A DNA stretch of 64,000 bases from Oscillospiraceae bacterium. GTDB taxonomy: Bacteria > Bacillota > Clostridia > Oscillospirales > Acutalibacteraceae. Each line of letters begins with the position of its first letter. The stretch's first letter is position 1. Below, one piece after another: positions 32,580 to 41,347 of the stretch. The notes under the pieces are model-generated. The model saw only the letters and a list, made by a program, of their open reading frames with translations. It ran no database searches and had not been told where the DNA came from. The position numbers were made by a program, and so were the translations under genes. The stretch lies in contig CADBBH010000007.1 of NCBI GenBank assembly GCA_902792905.1, positions 62,001-126,000 of the forward strand, written 5' to 3'.

Positions 32580-33532
32580 TTGGTAATGATATGCTTCTCA
32601 AAGTATTCTTTCTGCATTTCAGGTGTACCGTAAACATAATCTGTATTATAGATACCATAAGTTGCAAGAAGCTGCGTTTCGGTGCATTTCTTGAAGTCTT
32701 CTTTTGATATACCGAATTCATCTATGAATTTCAGGATATTGAAATCTGCTGTTCCGCCGTATTTGTCCCTGAATTCATTGAATTCCTCTTCACCGACAAA
32801 ATCTATAAGGGATTCGCAGATTGTAAAATATCTGTCGGTGTGAATCGTATCTCCTTTCGGCCTGATTATAACGCTGTTTTCTTCGGGAGCAGTTTTCCCT
32901 TCTTGAACAAACAACGGATTCTTGTAATAATCATCAGAAAACCAGATATCCGGATTATACAGTTCTTTATCATAACAATCTGGATTTTCGGTAATAAAAT
33001 TCTTGTCATATATTTCCCAATATTTTTCTTTTGGAATGCCGTAATAATCCATAAAGAACCTTCTGTTGCAGTCCTCAGTCTTACCGAACAATTCGATGAA
33101 TCTTTGAGAGGATTCCGGTTCGATTTTATCAGCATAATCAAGCAGCCACCCATCAATTGCATGATATCCGAATACATGGCTGCAAAATGCGGTGTCATTG
33201 CCGATTCCCGCTCCGTTGGCATCTTTGCTGTTCGTTTTCGAATCCGAAGCCGAATATTCTCCGGCGTGTTCAATGCTCTCTGTTGCGTCGGCTTCGTAAT
33301 CGACGCCCCCGCCGTATTCGATATCATATTCTTCCCTGACCGCGTTGTCGGCGGACTTCGCCGCTCCGAGTCTGAGGTTTCCGGTAACCGCGGCTCCGGT
33401 GAATATGCACACGGCGAGCGCGGCGGCCGTTACCGAAACTGCGGTGACTCTCTTTCTGACTGCCGCCTTGTGAACTTCATAGGCGCGGACTTTTTCCATT
33501 ACGCTCTTTGACATTTCTTCACTCGTTTTCAT
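32576..33532 (-). CDS. Probable membrane anti-sigma factor with repeated outer motif
   Basis: The 318-residue protein follows the ECF sigma gene with a 14-base overlap. It has a short N-terminal cytoplasmic part (MKTSEEMSKSVMEKVRAYEVHKAAVRKR), one membrane helix (about 31-51, VTAVSVTAAALAVCIFTGAAV) and a large outer domain. The outer part repeats a motif: FFMDYYGIPKEKYWEIYD and FIDEFGISKEDFKKCTE share F-x-D-x-aromatic-G-I-x-K-E. No ZAS zinc motif (HxxxCxxC) is present, so sigma binding must use another surface. The anti-sigma role is inferred from gene order and topology. The ATG at 33532 follows AAGGAGGG. Confidence 0.7.
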   Translation of the reverse strand: MKTSEEMSKSVMEKVRAYEVHKAAVRKRVTAVSVTAAALAVCIFTGAAVTGNLRLGAAKSADNAVREEYDIEYGGGVDYEADATESIEHAGEYSASDSKTNSKDANGAGIGNDTAFCSHVFGYHAIDGWLLDYADKIEPESSQRFIELFGKTEDCNRRFFMDYYGIPKEKYWEIYDKNFITENPDCYDKELYNPDIWFSDDYYKNPLFVQEGKTAPEENSVIIRPKGDTIHTDRYFTICESLIDFVGEEEFNEFRDKYGGTADFNILKFIDEFGISKEDFKKCTETQLLATYGIYNTDYVYGTPEMQKEYFEKHIITK

Positions 33533-34073
33533 AGATAAAGCCCTCCTTTTCAAGTTCTTTTTTCAGTGCGGCCCTCGCCCTGCTGAGCGTCGCCTCGACG
33601 GCGTGGACCTTCTTTTTCAGGATTTCCGCCGTTTCTTTATTGCTCAGGCCCTCAAAATATGTGAGCCACAGCACTTCCCTGTATTCGGCCCTGAGATTGT
33701 TCATCGCTCTGTGAACCGCGATTTTCCGCTCCTCGCGCAGATAGTTTTCTTCGAGATTTTCTTCATCGGCAAGGTCGTAATGGGTTTCAAGCGGCTCCTC
33801 GTGCCTTCGTTTCATTTTGCGAAGGGCATCGAGAGCGATGTTTCTGCCTATCGTATAGAGCCAGGTCTTGAACGACGCCCCGCCCTTATTCTTCGGCTTT
33901 TTAGTAAAAAGGCGCACGAAGGTATCCTCGGCAAGCTCCTCCGCGAGGTCAAGATTTGAGACATAGCCGTTGAGATAAAGAATCAGCCCGTCTTTATATT
34001 CGGTTATGATTTCTTCAAGGCCCTTTTCGTCGCCTTCAAGAAAACGGCGATACGCGTCGGCACCGTTTTCCAA
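33519..34073 (-). CDS. ECF-type RNA polymerase sigma factor
   Basis: The 184-residue protein has region 2 (LEEIITEYKDGLILYLNGYVSNLDLAEELAED and the RNA-melting FKTWLYTIGRNIALD) and region 4 with a helix-turn-helix (LWLTYFEGLSNKETAEILKKKVHAVEATLSRARAAL); region 3 is absent, as in the ECF group. It directs RNA polymerase to a small regulon, probably held back by the membrane protein encoded next. The TTG at 34073 is chosen because AAAGGAG lies 8 bases upstream; an ATG at 34100 is possible but has no clear ribosome site. Confidence 0.9.
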   Translation of the reverse strand: MENGADAYRRFLEGDEKGLEEIITEYKDGLILYLNGYVSNLDLAEELAEDTFVRLFTKKPKNKGGASFKTWLYTIGRNIALDALRKMKRRHEEPLETHYDLADEENLEENYLREERKIAVHRAMNNLRAEYREVLWLTYFEGLSNKETAEILKKKVHAVEATLSRARAALKKELEKEGFIYENE

Positions 34074-34124
34074 AGCAAACACTCCTTTGCTGACTTTCAT
34101 TTATTACACGTCACAGACCTAAAA

Positions 34125-34148
34125 CACCTCACAGTTTACTGCGAGGTG
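34125..34148 (-). terminator. Terminator of the gene at 34157
   Basis: CACCTCACAG (34125-34134) and CTGCGAGGTG (34139-34148) form a 10-bp stem with one mismatch. The minus strand continues TTTTAGG. Confidence 0.65.
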
Positions 34149-34156
34149 CCGGATTT

Positions 34157-34495
34157 TTATTTTGTAAGCTCTTCGAGAATTGCCGCCGCCTTTGTGCATC
34201 CTGGGCAGAGACAGTTGACAGCTCCGTTTGCCTTTGCCTCAACGCCCTGCTTATGCATCAGCTGAGCGACGACCTCATCATTCATATTAAGGCAGTATTC
34301 GCTCTGAGTGAAGGCAATATAGTCGTCTATGGTGCAGATATCGTCCCTGAGCTCCGCGATGAGATTTGCGGGGTCTGCTTCGCCTGTTTTTTCAGCGCTC
34401 TCAAGGAATTCCTTCGCCGCCTGCTGCAACTCGGGGCAGACATAGACCGTGAGCATATCCTTTATTTTTTCGATGAGTTCAGATGAAACTTTCAT
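34157..34495 (-). CDS. Small conserved protein with C-terminal CLCPGC motif
   Basis: This 112-residue protein is helical and acidic, with CPELQQAAKEF near residue 20, a central LIAELRDDICTIDDYIAF and a C-terminal NCLCPGCTKAAAIL motif. Similar small proteins in Clostridia are often labelled molecular chaperone Hsp90 in databases, a label that I consider unsupported by its size. The cysteine pair could bind metal or be redox active. The ATG at 34495 follows GAGAGG. It has a consensus promoter back to back with that of the amidohydrolase. Confidence 0.7.
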   Translation of the reverse strand: MKVSSELIEKIKDMLTVYVCPELQQAAKEFLESAEKTGEADPANLIAELRDDICTIDDYIAFTQSEYCLNMNDEVVAQLMHKQGVEAKANGAVNCLCPGCTKAAAILEELTK

Positions 34496-34523
34496 ATTTT
34501 TGCCTCTCTTTTCTTTTTTTGAC

Positions 34524-34552
34524 ATTATATCAAAACGATGAGTGAATTTCAA
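34524..34552 (-). promoter_or_regulatory. Promoter of the gene at 34157
   Basis: On the minus strand TTGAAA (34552-34547) and TATAAT (34529-34524) are 17 bases apart. Confidence 0.85.
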
Positions 34553-34554
34553 TA

Positions 34555-34583
34555 TTGCAGATATGAGCAATTTATGATATATT
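34555..34583 (+). promoter_or_regulatory. Promoter of the amidohydrolase gene
   Basis: TTGCAG (34555-34560) and TATATT (34578-34583) are 17 bases apart. The -35 begins 3 bases from the -35 of the divergent promoter. Confidence 0.7.
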
Positions 34584-34610
34584 TATTAAAAATCACGGAG
34601 AGAGAATATA

Positions 34611-35405
34611 ATGATTATTGACTTTCATACCCATTGTTTTCCCGAAAAAATCGCGGAAAAATCAATGAATATACTTAAAAACCGCTCGGGAATCATTCAC
34701 CCGTCGCATAACGGAACGCCCGCTTCGCTCGTTGAGGCGCAGAGAAAAGCGGGGGTTGATTACAGCGTCATACTGAATATTTCAACAAATCCGCATCAGC
34801 AGAGAAGCGTCAACAATTTCGCGATTTCCCTGCTTGATTATGAAGGAGTCATCCCCTTCGGCTCGGTCCATCCCGACAGCGAAGATATATTCGAGGAGCT
34901 TGAGCGGCTGAAGGAAGCGGGAATAAAGGGCATTAAATTTCATCCCGATTATCAGGATTTCTTCTGCGATGAGGAGAGAATGATTCCGGTCTACGAAAAA
35001 ATCGCAGAGCTCGAATTCATCACCGTTTTTCACTGCGGCCTCGACATGGGCCTGCCCTATCCGATTCACTGCTCCGCTCAGCGTCTGAGCACAATTCTGC
35101 CCGCATTCGGCGGAGCGCCCGTTGTGGCGGCGCATTTCGGCGGACTTTCGGACTGCGAGAATACGATGAAATACCTCTGCGGCAGGGATGTTTATCTTGA
35201 CACTGCCTACTGCTACGGCACTCTGCCGCCCGTTGCCGCGAGAGAAATAATAAAACTTCACGGCGCGGATAGAATATTGATGGCAAGCGACGCCCCGTGG
35301 AACGACCCTGCGGACAGCATAGCGATGGTAAAGCATTTCGGCGTACCCGAAGCGGATGAGAAAAAGATACTCGGCCTGAACGCCGCGAAGCTGCTTAAAA
35401 TATAA
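34611..35405 (+). CDS. Amidohydrolase-2 family metal-dependent hydrolase
   Basis: The 264-residue protein is a TIM-barrel hydrolase: His6 and His8 in DFHTH, Lys and His in IKFHPDY, His in VFHCGLDMG, His in VAAHFGG and Asp in MASDAPW provide the metal site. Family members deaminate, decarboxylate or hydrolyse small cyclic substrates; the substrate is unknown. AGAGAG lies upstream of the ATG. It is a single-gene unit with its own promoter and terminator. Confidence 0.9.
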   Translation: MIIDFHTHCFPEKIAEKSMNILKNRSGIIHPSHNGTPASLVEAQRKAGVDYSVILNISTNPHQQRSVNNFAISLLDYEGVIPFGSVHPDSEDIFEELERLKEAGIKGIKFHPDYQDFFCDEERMIPVYEKIAELEFITVFHCGLDMGLPYPIHCSAQRLSTILPAFGGAPVVAAHFGGLSDCENTMKYLCGRDVYLDTAYCYGTLPPVAAREIIKLHGADRILMASDAPWNDPADSIAMVKHFGVPEADEKKILGLNAAKLLKI

Positions 35406-35411
35406 AGAGAT

Positions 35412-35438
35412 AAGGACTGCCTCCCGGCAGTCCTTTTA
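35412..35438. terminator. Terminator between amidohydrolase and fucI
   Basis: AAGGACTGCC (35412-35421) and GGCAGTCCTT (35426-35435) form a 10-bp stem followed by TTATAA on the plus strand. The minus strand continues ATCTCTTTATA, so it may also end the fuc operon. Confidence 0.8.
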
Positions 35439-35447
35439 TAATGCGTT

Positions 35448-37244
35448 TTATCTGTAAAGAGGTCCGTAGTTCTCGCAGGCGCGGTAGTCGGCTCCCTCGA
35501 GATCCTTTGTTCCGAATGCACCCCAGCAGGCGGGTCTGAATATCTTTTCATCGGGAACATTGTGAAGGGCTACGGGGATTCTGAGCATCGAGGCGAGGGT
35601 GATGATATCCGCGCCGATATGGCCGTAGCTGATGGCGCCGTGATTCGCGCCCCAGTTATTCATCAGGTCGTAAGCGGAAGCGAATGCGCCTTCGCCGGTG
35701 ACCCTCGGAGTGAACCAGGTGCAGGGCCAGGTATAGTCTGTTCTCTTCCAGAGAATATGGCTGACCTCATCGGGAAGAGCGACGGTCCAGCCCTCAGCAA
35801 TCTGAAGCACGGGGCCGAGTCCTCTGACCCAGTTGATTCTTATCATGGTGGCGGGCATCTCCGCTCTGGTAAGGAAGCGGGCCGAATATCCGCCGCCGCG
35901 GAAATAGCCGTTATCGGCAGCGCACCATTCAGTCGCCTTGAGCATCTTGTCAACATCGTCCTCGGTAACGTTATACCATTCCTTCATAACGCCGTTGCCG
36001 TTTTCATCCTTGACTTCGCCGCAGGCGTCAAGGCAGCAGGCGCCGGAATTTATAAGGTGGATAAGACCGTTCGCGTCCTTCGCGTGGCCTTCGATATCAT
36101 AACCGGTAACTCTCTTGATGCTCTCGCCGCTCCAGTGGGTGCGGACATCGGCGAACATCTGGGCTTTATTGGTGAGCAGGCTCATGAGAAGCATGCTCGC
36201 GGCATTGAGAGTGTCGTTTTCGGTAGCGAAAACATAGGGGGCGCGTATGCCGTTCCAGTCAAAGGAAGTGTTGAGAATCGCCTCAACGAAGTCGGCATTC
36301 GGCCAGTGGTCGGTCCACTGTCTCTGGCCCTGGAATCCGCCCGCGATGGCGTTGTGGCCGACGGCCTCCTCACCGAATTCGCCGGCAAGCTTGTCATTGC
36401 CGTTCATAAGGTCTTTTACGATGCATGCCATCTTGACCGTGAATTCCCAGTCCTTTTCCTTCTGCTCGTCGCTCTTGCGTACGAAATCGGGGTTTTTATC
36501 AAAGCCCTCGGGGCAGTTTGCCTTGACCCAGGCGAGTGCCTTCTGGTATTCCTCCTCGTCATAGATGCCTTCGTCCATTCTGCGGAGAATCTCAACCTCG
36601 TCAACGCTCTCGACTCTCATTCCGAGATATGCCTCGAAGAAATCGGGAGTAATCTGCGAGCCGGCAATGCCCATACACATTGAGCCGATCTGGAGATAGG
36701 ATTTGCCGCGCATTGTGGTAGCCGCAATGCCCGCTCTCGCGAAGCGGAGAAGCTTCTCTTCAACATCGGCGGGAATCTCTTTATCATCCGCCTCCTGAAC
36801 CTCTCTGCCGTAGATGCCGAATGCCGGAAGCCCCTTCTGGGCGTGGCAGGCGAGCACGCAGGCGAGATAGACCGCGCCCGGACGCTCGGTGGCGTTGAAG
36901 CCCCAGATGCCCTTGATTGTGGTCGGGTCCATATCCATCGTTTCGGAGCCGTAGCACCAGCAGGGTGTGACGGAGAGGGTGACTGCGACGCCCTCTTTCT
37001 TGAACTGCGCCTCGCAGGCGGCCGCCTCTGCGACTCTGCCGATTGAAGTGTCGGAGATGACAACCCTGACGGGGGTGCCGTCCGAATAACGCAGGTTTTC
37101 CTCATAGAGTTTCTTGACTGACTGAGCCATCATCATGGTCTGATCCTCAAGGGACTCCCTGACCTTCAGAGGGCCGCGTCTGCCGTCGATGATACGGCGG
37201 ATGCCTATTGCGGGATAATCGCCGATAAGTCTGCTTTTTGCCAT
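35448..37244 (-). CDS. fucI: L-fucose isomerase
   Basis: This 598-residue protein is FucI, which interconverts L-fucose and L-fuculose. It carries family blocks such as [19 protein letters not shown] at the start, [16 protein letters not shown] and [17 protein letters not shown]. The Mn-binding Glu, Asp and His are visible in [19 protein letters not shown] and [13 protein letters not shown]. Length matches the family. The ATG follows AAAGGAG. It is the last gene of the cluster asnS-fucU-kinase-fucI. Neither an L-fuculose-1-phosphate aldolase nor a transporter is present nearby, so the pathway is completed elsewhere. Confidence 0.96.
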   Translation of the reverse strand: MAKSRLIGDYPAIGIRRIIDGRRGPLKVRESLEDQTMMMAQSVKKLYEENLRYSDGTPVRVVISDTSIGRVAEAAACEAQFKKEGVAVTLSVTPCWCYGSETMDMDPTTIKGIWGFNATERPGAVYLACVLACHAQKGLPAFGIYGREVQEADDKEIPADVEEKLLRFARAGIAATTMRGKSYLQIGSMCMGIAGSQITPDFFEAYLGMRVESVDEVEILRRMDEGIYDEEEYQKALAWVKANCPEGFDKNPDFVRKSDEQKEKDWEFTVKMACIVKDLMNGNDKLAGEFGEEAVGHNAIAGGFQGQRQWTDHWPNADFVEAILNTSFDWNGIRAPYVFATENDTLNAASMLLMSLLTNKAQMFADVRTHWSGESIKRVTGYDIEGHAKDANGLIHLINSGACCLDACGEVKDENGNGVMKEWYNVTEDDVDKMLKATEWCAADNGYFRGGGYSARFLTRAEMPATMIRINWVRGLGPVLQIAEGWTVALPDEVSHILWKRTDYTWPCTWFTPRVTGEGAFASAYDLMNNWGANHGAISYGHIGADIITLASMLRIPVALHNVPDEKIFRPACWGAFGTKDLEGADYRACENYGPLYR

Positions 37245-37271
37245 AGTATTACGCTCCTTTTATGTAAATTC

Positions 37272-38735
37272 TTAATTATTGCCTGATCTGAGATACGCGG
37301 CATTCCATTCCGCCGTGTTTTCGGGATAATAAACCTTTATATTCTCGCTGTTTGCGATGATTTTTCTCGCCTCGGCAACATCCTTGATGCAACCCTGCGC
37401 GATGAGCTGAACCGCGATATTTCCGAGCACGGTCGCCTCAATCGGGCCCGCTTTTACGGGAACTCCGCAGGCGTTCGCGGTCATCTGACAGAGCAGGCCG
37501 TCCTTGACGCCGCCGCCGATAACGTGAATTTCTTTATAATCCTTACCCGTACAGCTCTTGATTTTTTCAAAGGTTGCGCGGTATTTCATTGCGAGACTCT
37601 CATATATGCAGCGGACAATTGCACCGTCTGTCCCGGGGAACCTGCCGGTCGCGTTTTTGCAGTAATCGCGGATTCTCTGCGGGATATTGCCCATTTTGCC
37701 GAATTCTTCATAATCGGGGTCGATGAAATGGGCGAACGGCTCGCTCTCAAGCGCGAGCTTTTCAAGGTCGGCATAGGAATAATCCTTGCCGTGTCTGTTC
37801 CAGTGGCGGCGGCTCTCCTGAATGAGCCAGAGACCCGTGATATTCTTGAGAAATCCGGTTTTGCCCTCGCATCCGCCCTCGTTGGTGACATTCATCTCAA
37901 GCGAAGTTTCGTTTACTATCGGCTCGTCGAGCTCGGTGCCGAAGAGCGACCAGGTGCCGCTCGAGAGGAAGATGAAATCCTTTTCTTCGGCCGGCACGGC
38001 GGTTATCGCGCTCTGCGTATCGTGGCCGCAGACGCTTATGACTCTGATATCGCCCTCCAGACCGCATTCCTCTTTTATCAGTGGCGACAGCGCGCGGCTG
38101 ACTTCACCGGGAAGCTTTATTTCGCCCGCGAGGCGCTGCGGTATGCCGAGCTTATCGAATATCTCGGAGCACCAGGTGCCTGTTTTGATATCAACGAGCT
38201 GCGAGGTGGTCGCTATCGAATACTCGGTCGCCTGCTCACCGGTCAGCATATAGGCGAATAAATCGGGCATAAAGAGAAATTTATCGGCTCTCTCAAGCAG
38301 ATCTTTTCTCTCCAGCGCGAGGGAATAGAGCTGAAAAACGGTGTTGAGCTCCATGAACTGAATGCCGGTGAGCTCGTAAAAACGCTCTTTCGGTATGATT
38401 TCAAAGGCTTTCTCAACGAGACCGACAGTTCTCTTATCCCTGTAATGGATTGGATTTTCGAGCAGTCTGCCGTCTTTGTCAAGCAAACCGAAATCCACGC
38501 CCCAGGTATCGATTCCTATGCTGTCAAAGGAATCGGCTGTTCTCGCCTTTATCAGACTCTGTTTGATTTCATGAAACAGGCGGAGCACATCCCAGTAAAC
38601 CGTGCCGCCGACGGATACGGGGTCGTTTGTGAAGCGGTGAACCTCGTTGAGCGAAATCTTTTCGCCGTCAAAGGTGCCGATAATGGCTCTGCCGCTTGAA
38701 GCGCCGAAATCTATCGCAAGAACCTTCTTAATCAT
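37272..38735 (-). CDS. FGGY sugar kinase, rhamnulokinase-like (L-fuculokinase by context)
   Basis: The 487-residue protein is an FGGY kinase. The N-terminal phosphate-1 loop is AIDFGASSGRAIIG, and the sequence has the rhamnulokinase-type pattern GGTVYWDVLRLF, VGLVEKAFEIIPKERFYELTGIQF and CGHDTQSAITAVPAEEKDFIFLSSGTWSL. The closing HVIGGGVKDGLLCQMTA holds the adenosine site. By similarity it would be called RhaB, but it sits between fucU and fucI, so phosphorylation of L-fuculose is more likely. No rhamnose gene is seen. Its ATG overlaps the fucU stop by 4 bases. Confidence 0.9.
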   Translation of the reverse strand: MIKKVLAIDFGASSGRAIIGTFDGEKISLNEVHRFTNDPVSVGGTVYWDVLRLFHEIKQSLIKARTADSFDSIGIDTWGVDFGLLDKDGRLLENPIHYRDKRTVGLVEKAFEIIPKERFYELTGIQFMELNTVFQLYSLALERKDLLERADKFLFMPDLFAYMLTGEQATEYSIATTSQLVDIKTGTWCSEIFDKLGIPQRLAGEIKLPGEVSRALSPLIKEECGLEGDIRVISVCGHDTQSAITAVPAEEKDFIFLSSGTWSLFGTELDEPIVNETSLEMNVTNEGGCEGKTGFLKNITGLWLIQESRRHWNRHGKDYSYADLEKLALESEPFAHFIDPDYEEFGKMGNIPQRIRDYCKNATGRFPGTDGAIVRCIYESLAMKYRATFEKIKSCTGKDYKEIHVIGGGVKDGLLCQMTANACGVPVKAGPIEATVLGNIAVQLIAQGCIKDVAEARKIIANSENIKVYYPENTAEWNAAYLRSGNN

Positions 38736-39154
38736 TGAACAACACCTTTTTTGAGGATGATATTTGCGTAAATCGCTGTCTCGCCGGTCGCAACAACCGC
38801 ATAGGCCTTCTTCGCTCTCTCATAGAAAGCGAATCTCTCGATGAGCTCGATATTCTTATCGCCCTCGTTTGCCTTGATTGTCTTTTCGTATTCCGCCCAG
38901 ATTGGAGGTCTGTTTTCGGGATCGCCGTTATCCATAAGGCCGACGGGCGCCTCAACATAGGTATCGAGCGGCATAAGCTTGAGGATCGCGTCAAGTATTT
39001 CGTTGACGCCGTGGCCGTCAAGGCGGATAAGGCGCTTCGCGACAGACGCGGCGGGGAAATTGCCGTCGCCGATAACGATTTCATCACCGTGGCCCATTTC
39101 CATAAGGATTTTGAGCAGATTCGGTGAGAGAACGGGAGAAATATTCTTTAACAT
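38732..39154 (-). CDS. fucU: L-fucose mutarotase
   Basis: The 140-residue protein is an RbsD/FucU-type mutarotase. MEMGHGDEIVIGDGNFPA carries the catalytic histidine and Asp, and the PVGLMDNGDPENRPPIWAEY loop is typical of FucU. It speeds conversion between alpha- and beta-L-fucose so that FucI receives its substrate. The ATG follows CAGGAGG, 23 bases after asnS. The ATGA overlap with the kinase gene couples translation. Confidence 0.95.
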   Translation of the reverse strand: MLKNISPVLSPNLLKILMEMGHGDEIVIGDGNFPAASVAKRLIRLDGHGVNEILDAILKLMPLDTYVEAPVGLMDNGDPENRPPIWAEYEKTIKANEGDKNIELIERFAFYERAKKAYAVVATGETAIYANIILKKGVVQ

Positions 39155-39177
39155 AGCGTTGCCTCCTGTTTGATGAT

Positions 39178-40581
39178 TTAGAATTCGGCTGAACCTGTTG
39201 TTCTCGGGAACGGAATCGCGTCGCGGATATTAGAAACGCCTGTGAGATACATTACCAGACGCTCGAAGCCGAGACCGAAGCCGCTGTGCTTGACGCCGCC
39301 GTATCTGCGAAGGTCAAGATACCAGCTGTAATCCTCTTCTTTGAGGCCGAGCTCGGCAATTCTGTCAAGAAGCACATCGAGGCGCTCCTCTCTCTGGCTG
39401 CCGCCGATGATTTCGCCGATGCCCATAACGAGGCAGTCGCAGGCGGCGACGGTCTTTCCGTCGTCATTCAGGCGCATATAGAATGCCTTGATTTCTTTGG
39501 GATAATCGGTGACGAAGACGGGCTTTCTGAATATCTGCTCGGTAAGATAGCGCTCGTGCTCGGTCTGAAGGTCGATACCCCAGCTGACTTTATATTCGAA
39601 TTCGTCATTGTGCTTTTCGAGAAGCTCAACCGCCTCGGTGTATGAAACTCTGCCGAAATCGGAATTCGCAACGGCGGTCAGGCGCTCGAGCAGGCCCTTG
39701 TCGACGAATTTATTGAGGAAATCCATCTCCTGCGGGCAGTTTTCAATGACATAATTGATTACGAATTTAATCATCGCCTCGGCGATATCCATATTTTCGC
39801 TCAGCTCGGCAAATGCGATTTCCGGCTCAATCATCCAGAATTCGGCCGCGTGGCGCTGAGTATATGATTTCTCGGCTCTGAAGGTCGGTCCGAAGGTATA
39901 GATTTTGCCGAATGCGAGGGCCATTATTTCGCCCTGAAGCTGACCCGAAACGGTCAGAAAGGCGGGCTTTTTGAAGAAATCCTGAGCAAAATCAACCGCG
40001 CCGTCCTCGGTCTTCGGAACATCGGCAAGATCAAAATCGGTGACTCTGAATCTCTCACCCGCGCCCTCGGCGTCCGAGCAGGAAATCAGCGGGGTATGGG
40101 CATAGACAAAGCCCTGATCTATAAAGAATTTGTGAATCGCGTAAGCGGCGACGGAACGCACTCTGAATACCGCGTTGAAAAGATTGGTCCTCGGTCTCAG
40201 ATGCGCGATTTCCCTGAGATATTCAACCGAATGCCTCTTCTTCTGAAGCGGATAATCGGGAGTCGAGGTTGCTTCCACCGAGATTTCGTCCGCGTTGATT
40301 TCAAAGGGCTGGCTCGCCTCGGGGGTGAGCAGGAGTTTTCCCGTAACCCTGAGGGCTGCGCCGACATTCTGCTTCGCTATATCCTTGTAGTTCGCGAGCT
40401 TGCTCTCTTCAAAAACGACCTGAAGACCCTTGAAGGAGCTGCCGTCGTTGAGCTCTATGAAGCCGATGGCCTTTGAATCCCTGAGGGTACGCACCCAGCC
40501 GTAAACGGTAATTGTTTTATCGGCAAAGGATTCGGGGCTTTCATAGAGTTTCTTTATTTCCGTTCTGTCTGCGTAAGGCAT
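39178..40581 (-). CDS. asnS: Asparaginyl-tRNA synthetase
   Basis: This 467-residue class IIb enzyme has an N-terminal OB-fold anticodon-binding domain (about 17-105, [24 protein letters not shown]) and the class II catalytic core: motif 2 in [21 protein letters not shown] and motif 3 in [21 protein letters not shown]. The closing [11 protein letters not shown] is typical of AsnRS rather than AspRS. The ATG at 40581 is 9 bases after AAGGAG; an ATG three codons earlier touches the ribosome site. It stands between a ComEA-like gene and fucU with gaps of about 24 bases. Confidence 0.96.
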   Translation of the reverse strand: MPYADRTEIKKLYESPESFADKTITVYGWVRTLRDSKAIGFIELNDGSSFKGLQVVFEESKLANYKDIAKQNVGAALRVTGKLLLTPEASQPFEINADEISVEATSTPDYPLQKKRHSVEYLREIAHLRPRTNLFNAVFRVRSVAAYAIHKFFIDQGFVYAHTPLISCSDAEGAGERFRVTDFDLADVPKTEDGAVDFAQDFFKKPAFLTVSGQLQGEIMALAFGKIYTFGPTFRAEKSYTQRHAAEFWMIEPEIAFAELSENMDIAEAMIKFVINYVIENCPQEMDFLNKFVDKGLLERLTAVANSDFGRVSYTEAVELLEKHNDEFEYKVSWGIDLQTEHERYLTEQIFRKPVFVTDYPKEIKAFYMRLNDDGKTVAACDCLVMGIGEIIGGSQREERLDVLLDRIAELGLKEEDYSWYLDLRRYGGVKHSGFGLGFERLVMYLTGVSNIRDAIPFPRTTGSAEF

Positions 40582-40605
40582 ATATATCATCTCCTTGAGT
40601 ATTTG

Positions 40606-40986
40606 TTAAACAGTAATTCTGTCACGGTTCGCCTCGACTGTCAACTCGCCGATGCCTTCAACCAGCGTAAGTTCGTCGATACTGCGGAAATATCCGTATT
40701 TTTCGCGGAATTCCACAATGGCGCGCGCCTTGACTTCGCCGACCTCGCTGAGCGTCGCAAGCTCCTGCTCGGTGGCTGTGTTTATATTAATCAGACCGCC
40801 GGTATCCGCCTCTCCGGTTTCCGGCTCGGGCATTGCGCGGTCCATAACCGTCTGCGCTTCGGGAACACTGACCGCTTTGAGCGAATCCGCGCCGGGCGCG
40901 TCAATGATTTTGAATATCATCAGAACCGCGAATATCAGCAGAGCCGCCGCGAAAGCGAGCAACGGCGATTTCTTATCATCCTTCAT
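40606..40986 (-). CDS. ComEA-like helix-hairpin-helix membrane protein
   Basis: The 126-residue protein has an N-terminal membrane anchor (about 9-27), a linker rich in Pro/Glu/Ala and a C-terminal double helix-hairpin-helix domain (about 65-126): LININTATEQELATLSEVGEVKARAIVEFREKYGYF then IDELTLVEGIGE. This is the ComEA DNA-binding domain, which in competent bacteria sits outside the membrane and captures DNA. No comEC, comEB or pilus gene is nearby, so use in natural transformation is unproven. It shares one base with the MIF-like gene stop-start (TGATG). Confidence 0.85.
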   Translation of the reverse strand: MKDDKKSPLLAFAAALLIFAVLMIFKIIDAPGADSLKAVSVPEAQTVMDRAMPEPETGEADTGGLININTATEQELATLSEVGEVKARAIVEFREKYGYFRSIDELTLVEGIGELTVEANRDRITV

Positions 40987-41330
40987 CAGAAGTTACGGCC
41001 ACTCCAGCCCCAGTGGTCCGTCTCCTCGTATTTGATATAGACCTTGTCGGGAGCTATTCCGAGCTCTTCGTTGATAATCGAAGAGAGGGCGGCGGTCATT
41101 CTGTCATAAGCGGAATCGGATGCCGAGCCGAAGAGAGCGACCTCGAGAAAGGCACAGTCGTCCGCCTGATTTCCGCCGAAGCTCATCGGGGTATTGTCAT
41201 TGAAGCTGAGCATCAGCCAGGTTTCGCTCTTTCCCGGGAAAAGGGCGATGGCTTCGCCGAATTTTTTAATAAGATTATCTCTTGCCGATTCGCTGATTTC
41301 TTTTGAAACAGTAGTTTTGATGCTTGGCAT
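40986..41330 (-). CDS. MIF/tautomerase-like protein
   Basis: The 114-residue protein resembles macrophage migration inhibitory factor. Pro2, the catalytic base after Met removal, is present (MPSIKTTVSK), and the spacing of SETWLMLSFNDNTPMSFGG, FLEVALFG and GIAPDKVYIKYEETDHWGWSGRNF follows MIF rather than the short 4-OT enzymes. Bacterial MIF proteins may tautomerise phenylpyruvate-like substrates; the biological role is unknown. It lies 17 bases after the large lipoprotein gene. Confidence 0.87.
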   Translation of the reverse strand: MPSIKTTVSKEISESARDNLIKKFGEAIALFPGKSETWLMLSFNDNTPMSFGGNQADDCAFLEVALFGSASDSAYDRMTAALSSIINEELGIAPDKVYIKYEETDHWGWSGRNF

Positions 41331-41347
41331 ATTATGCCTCCTTTATA

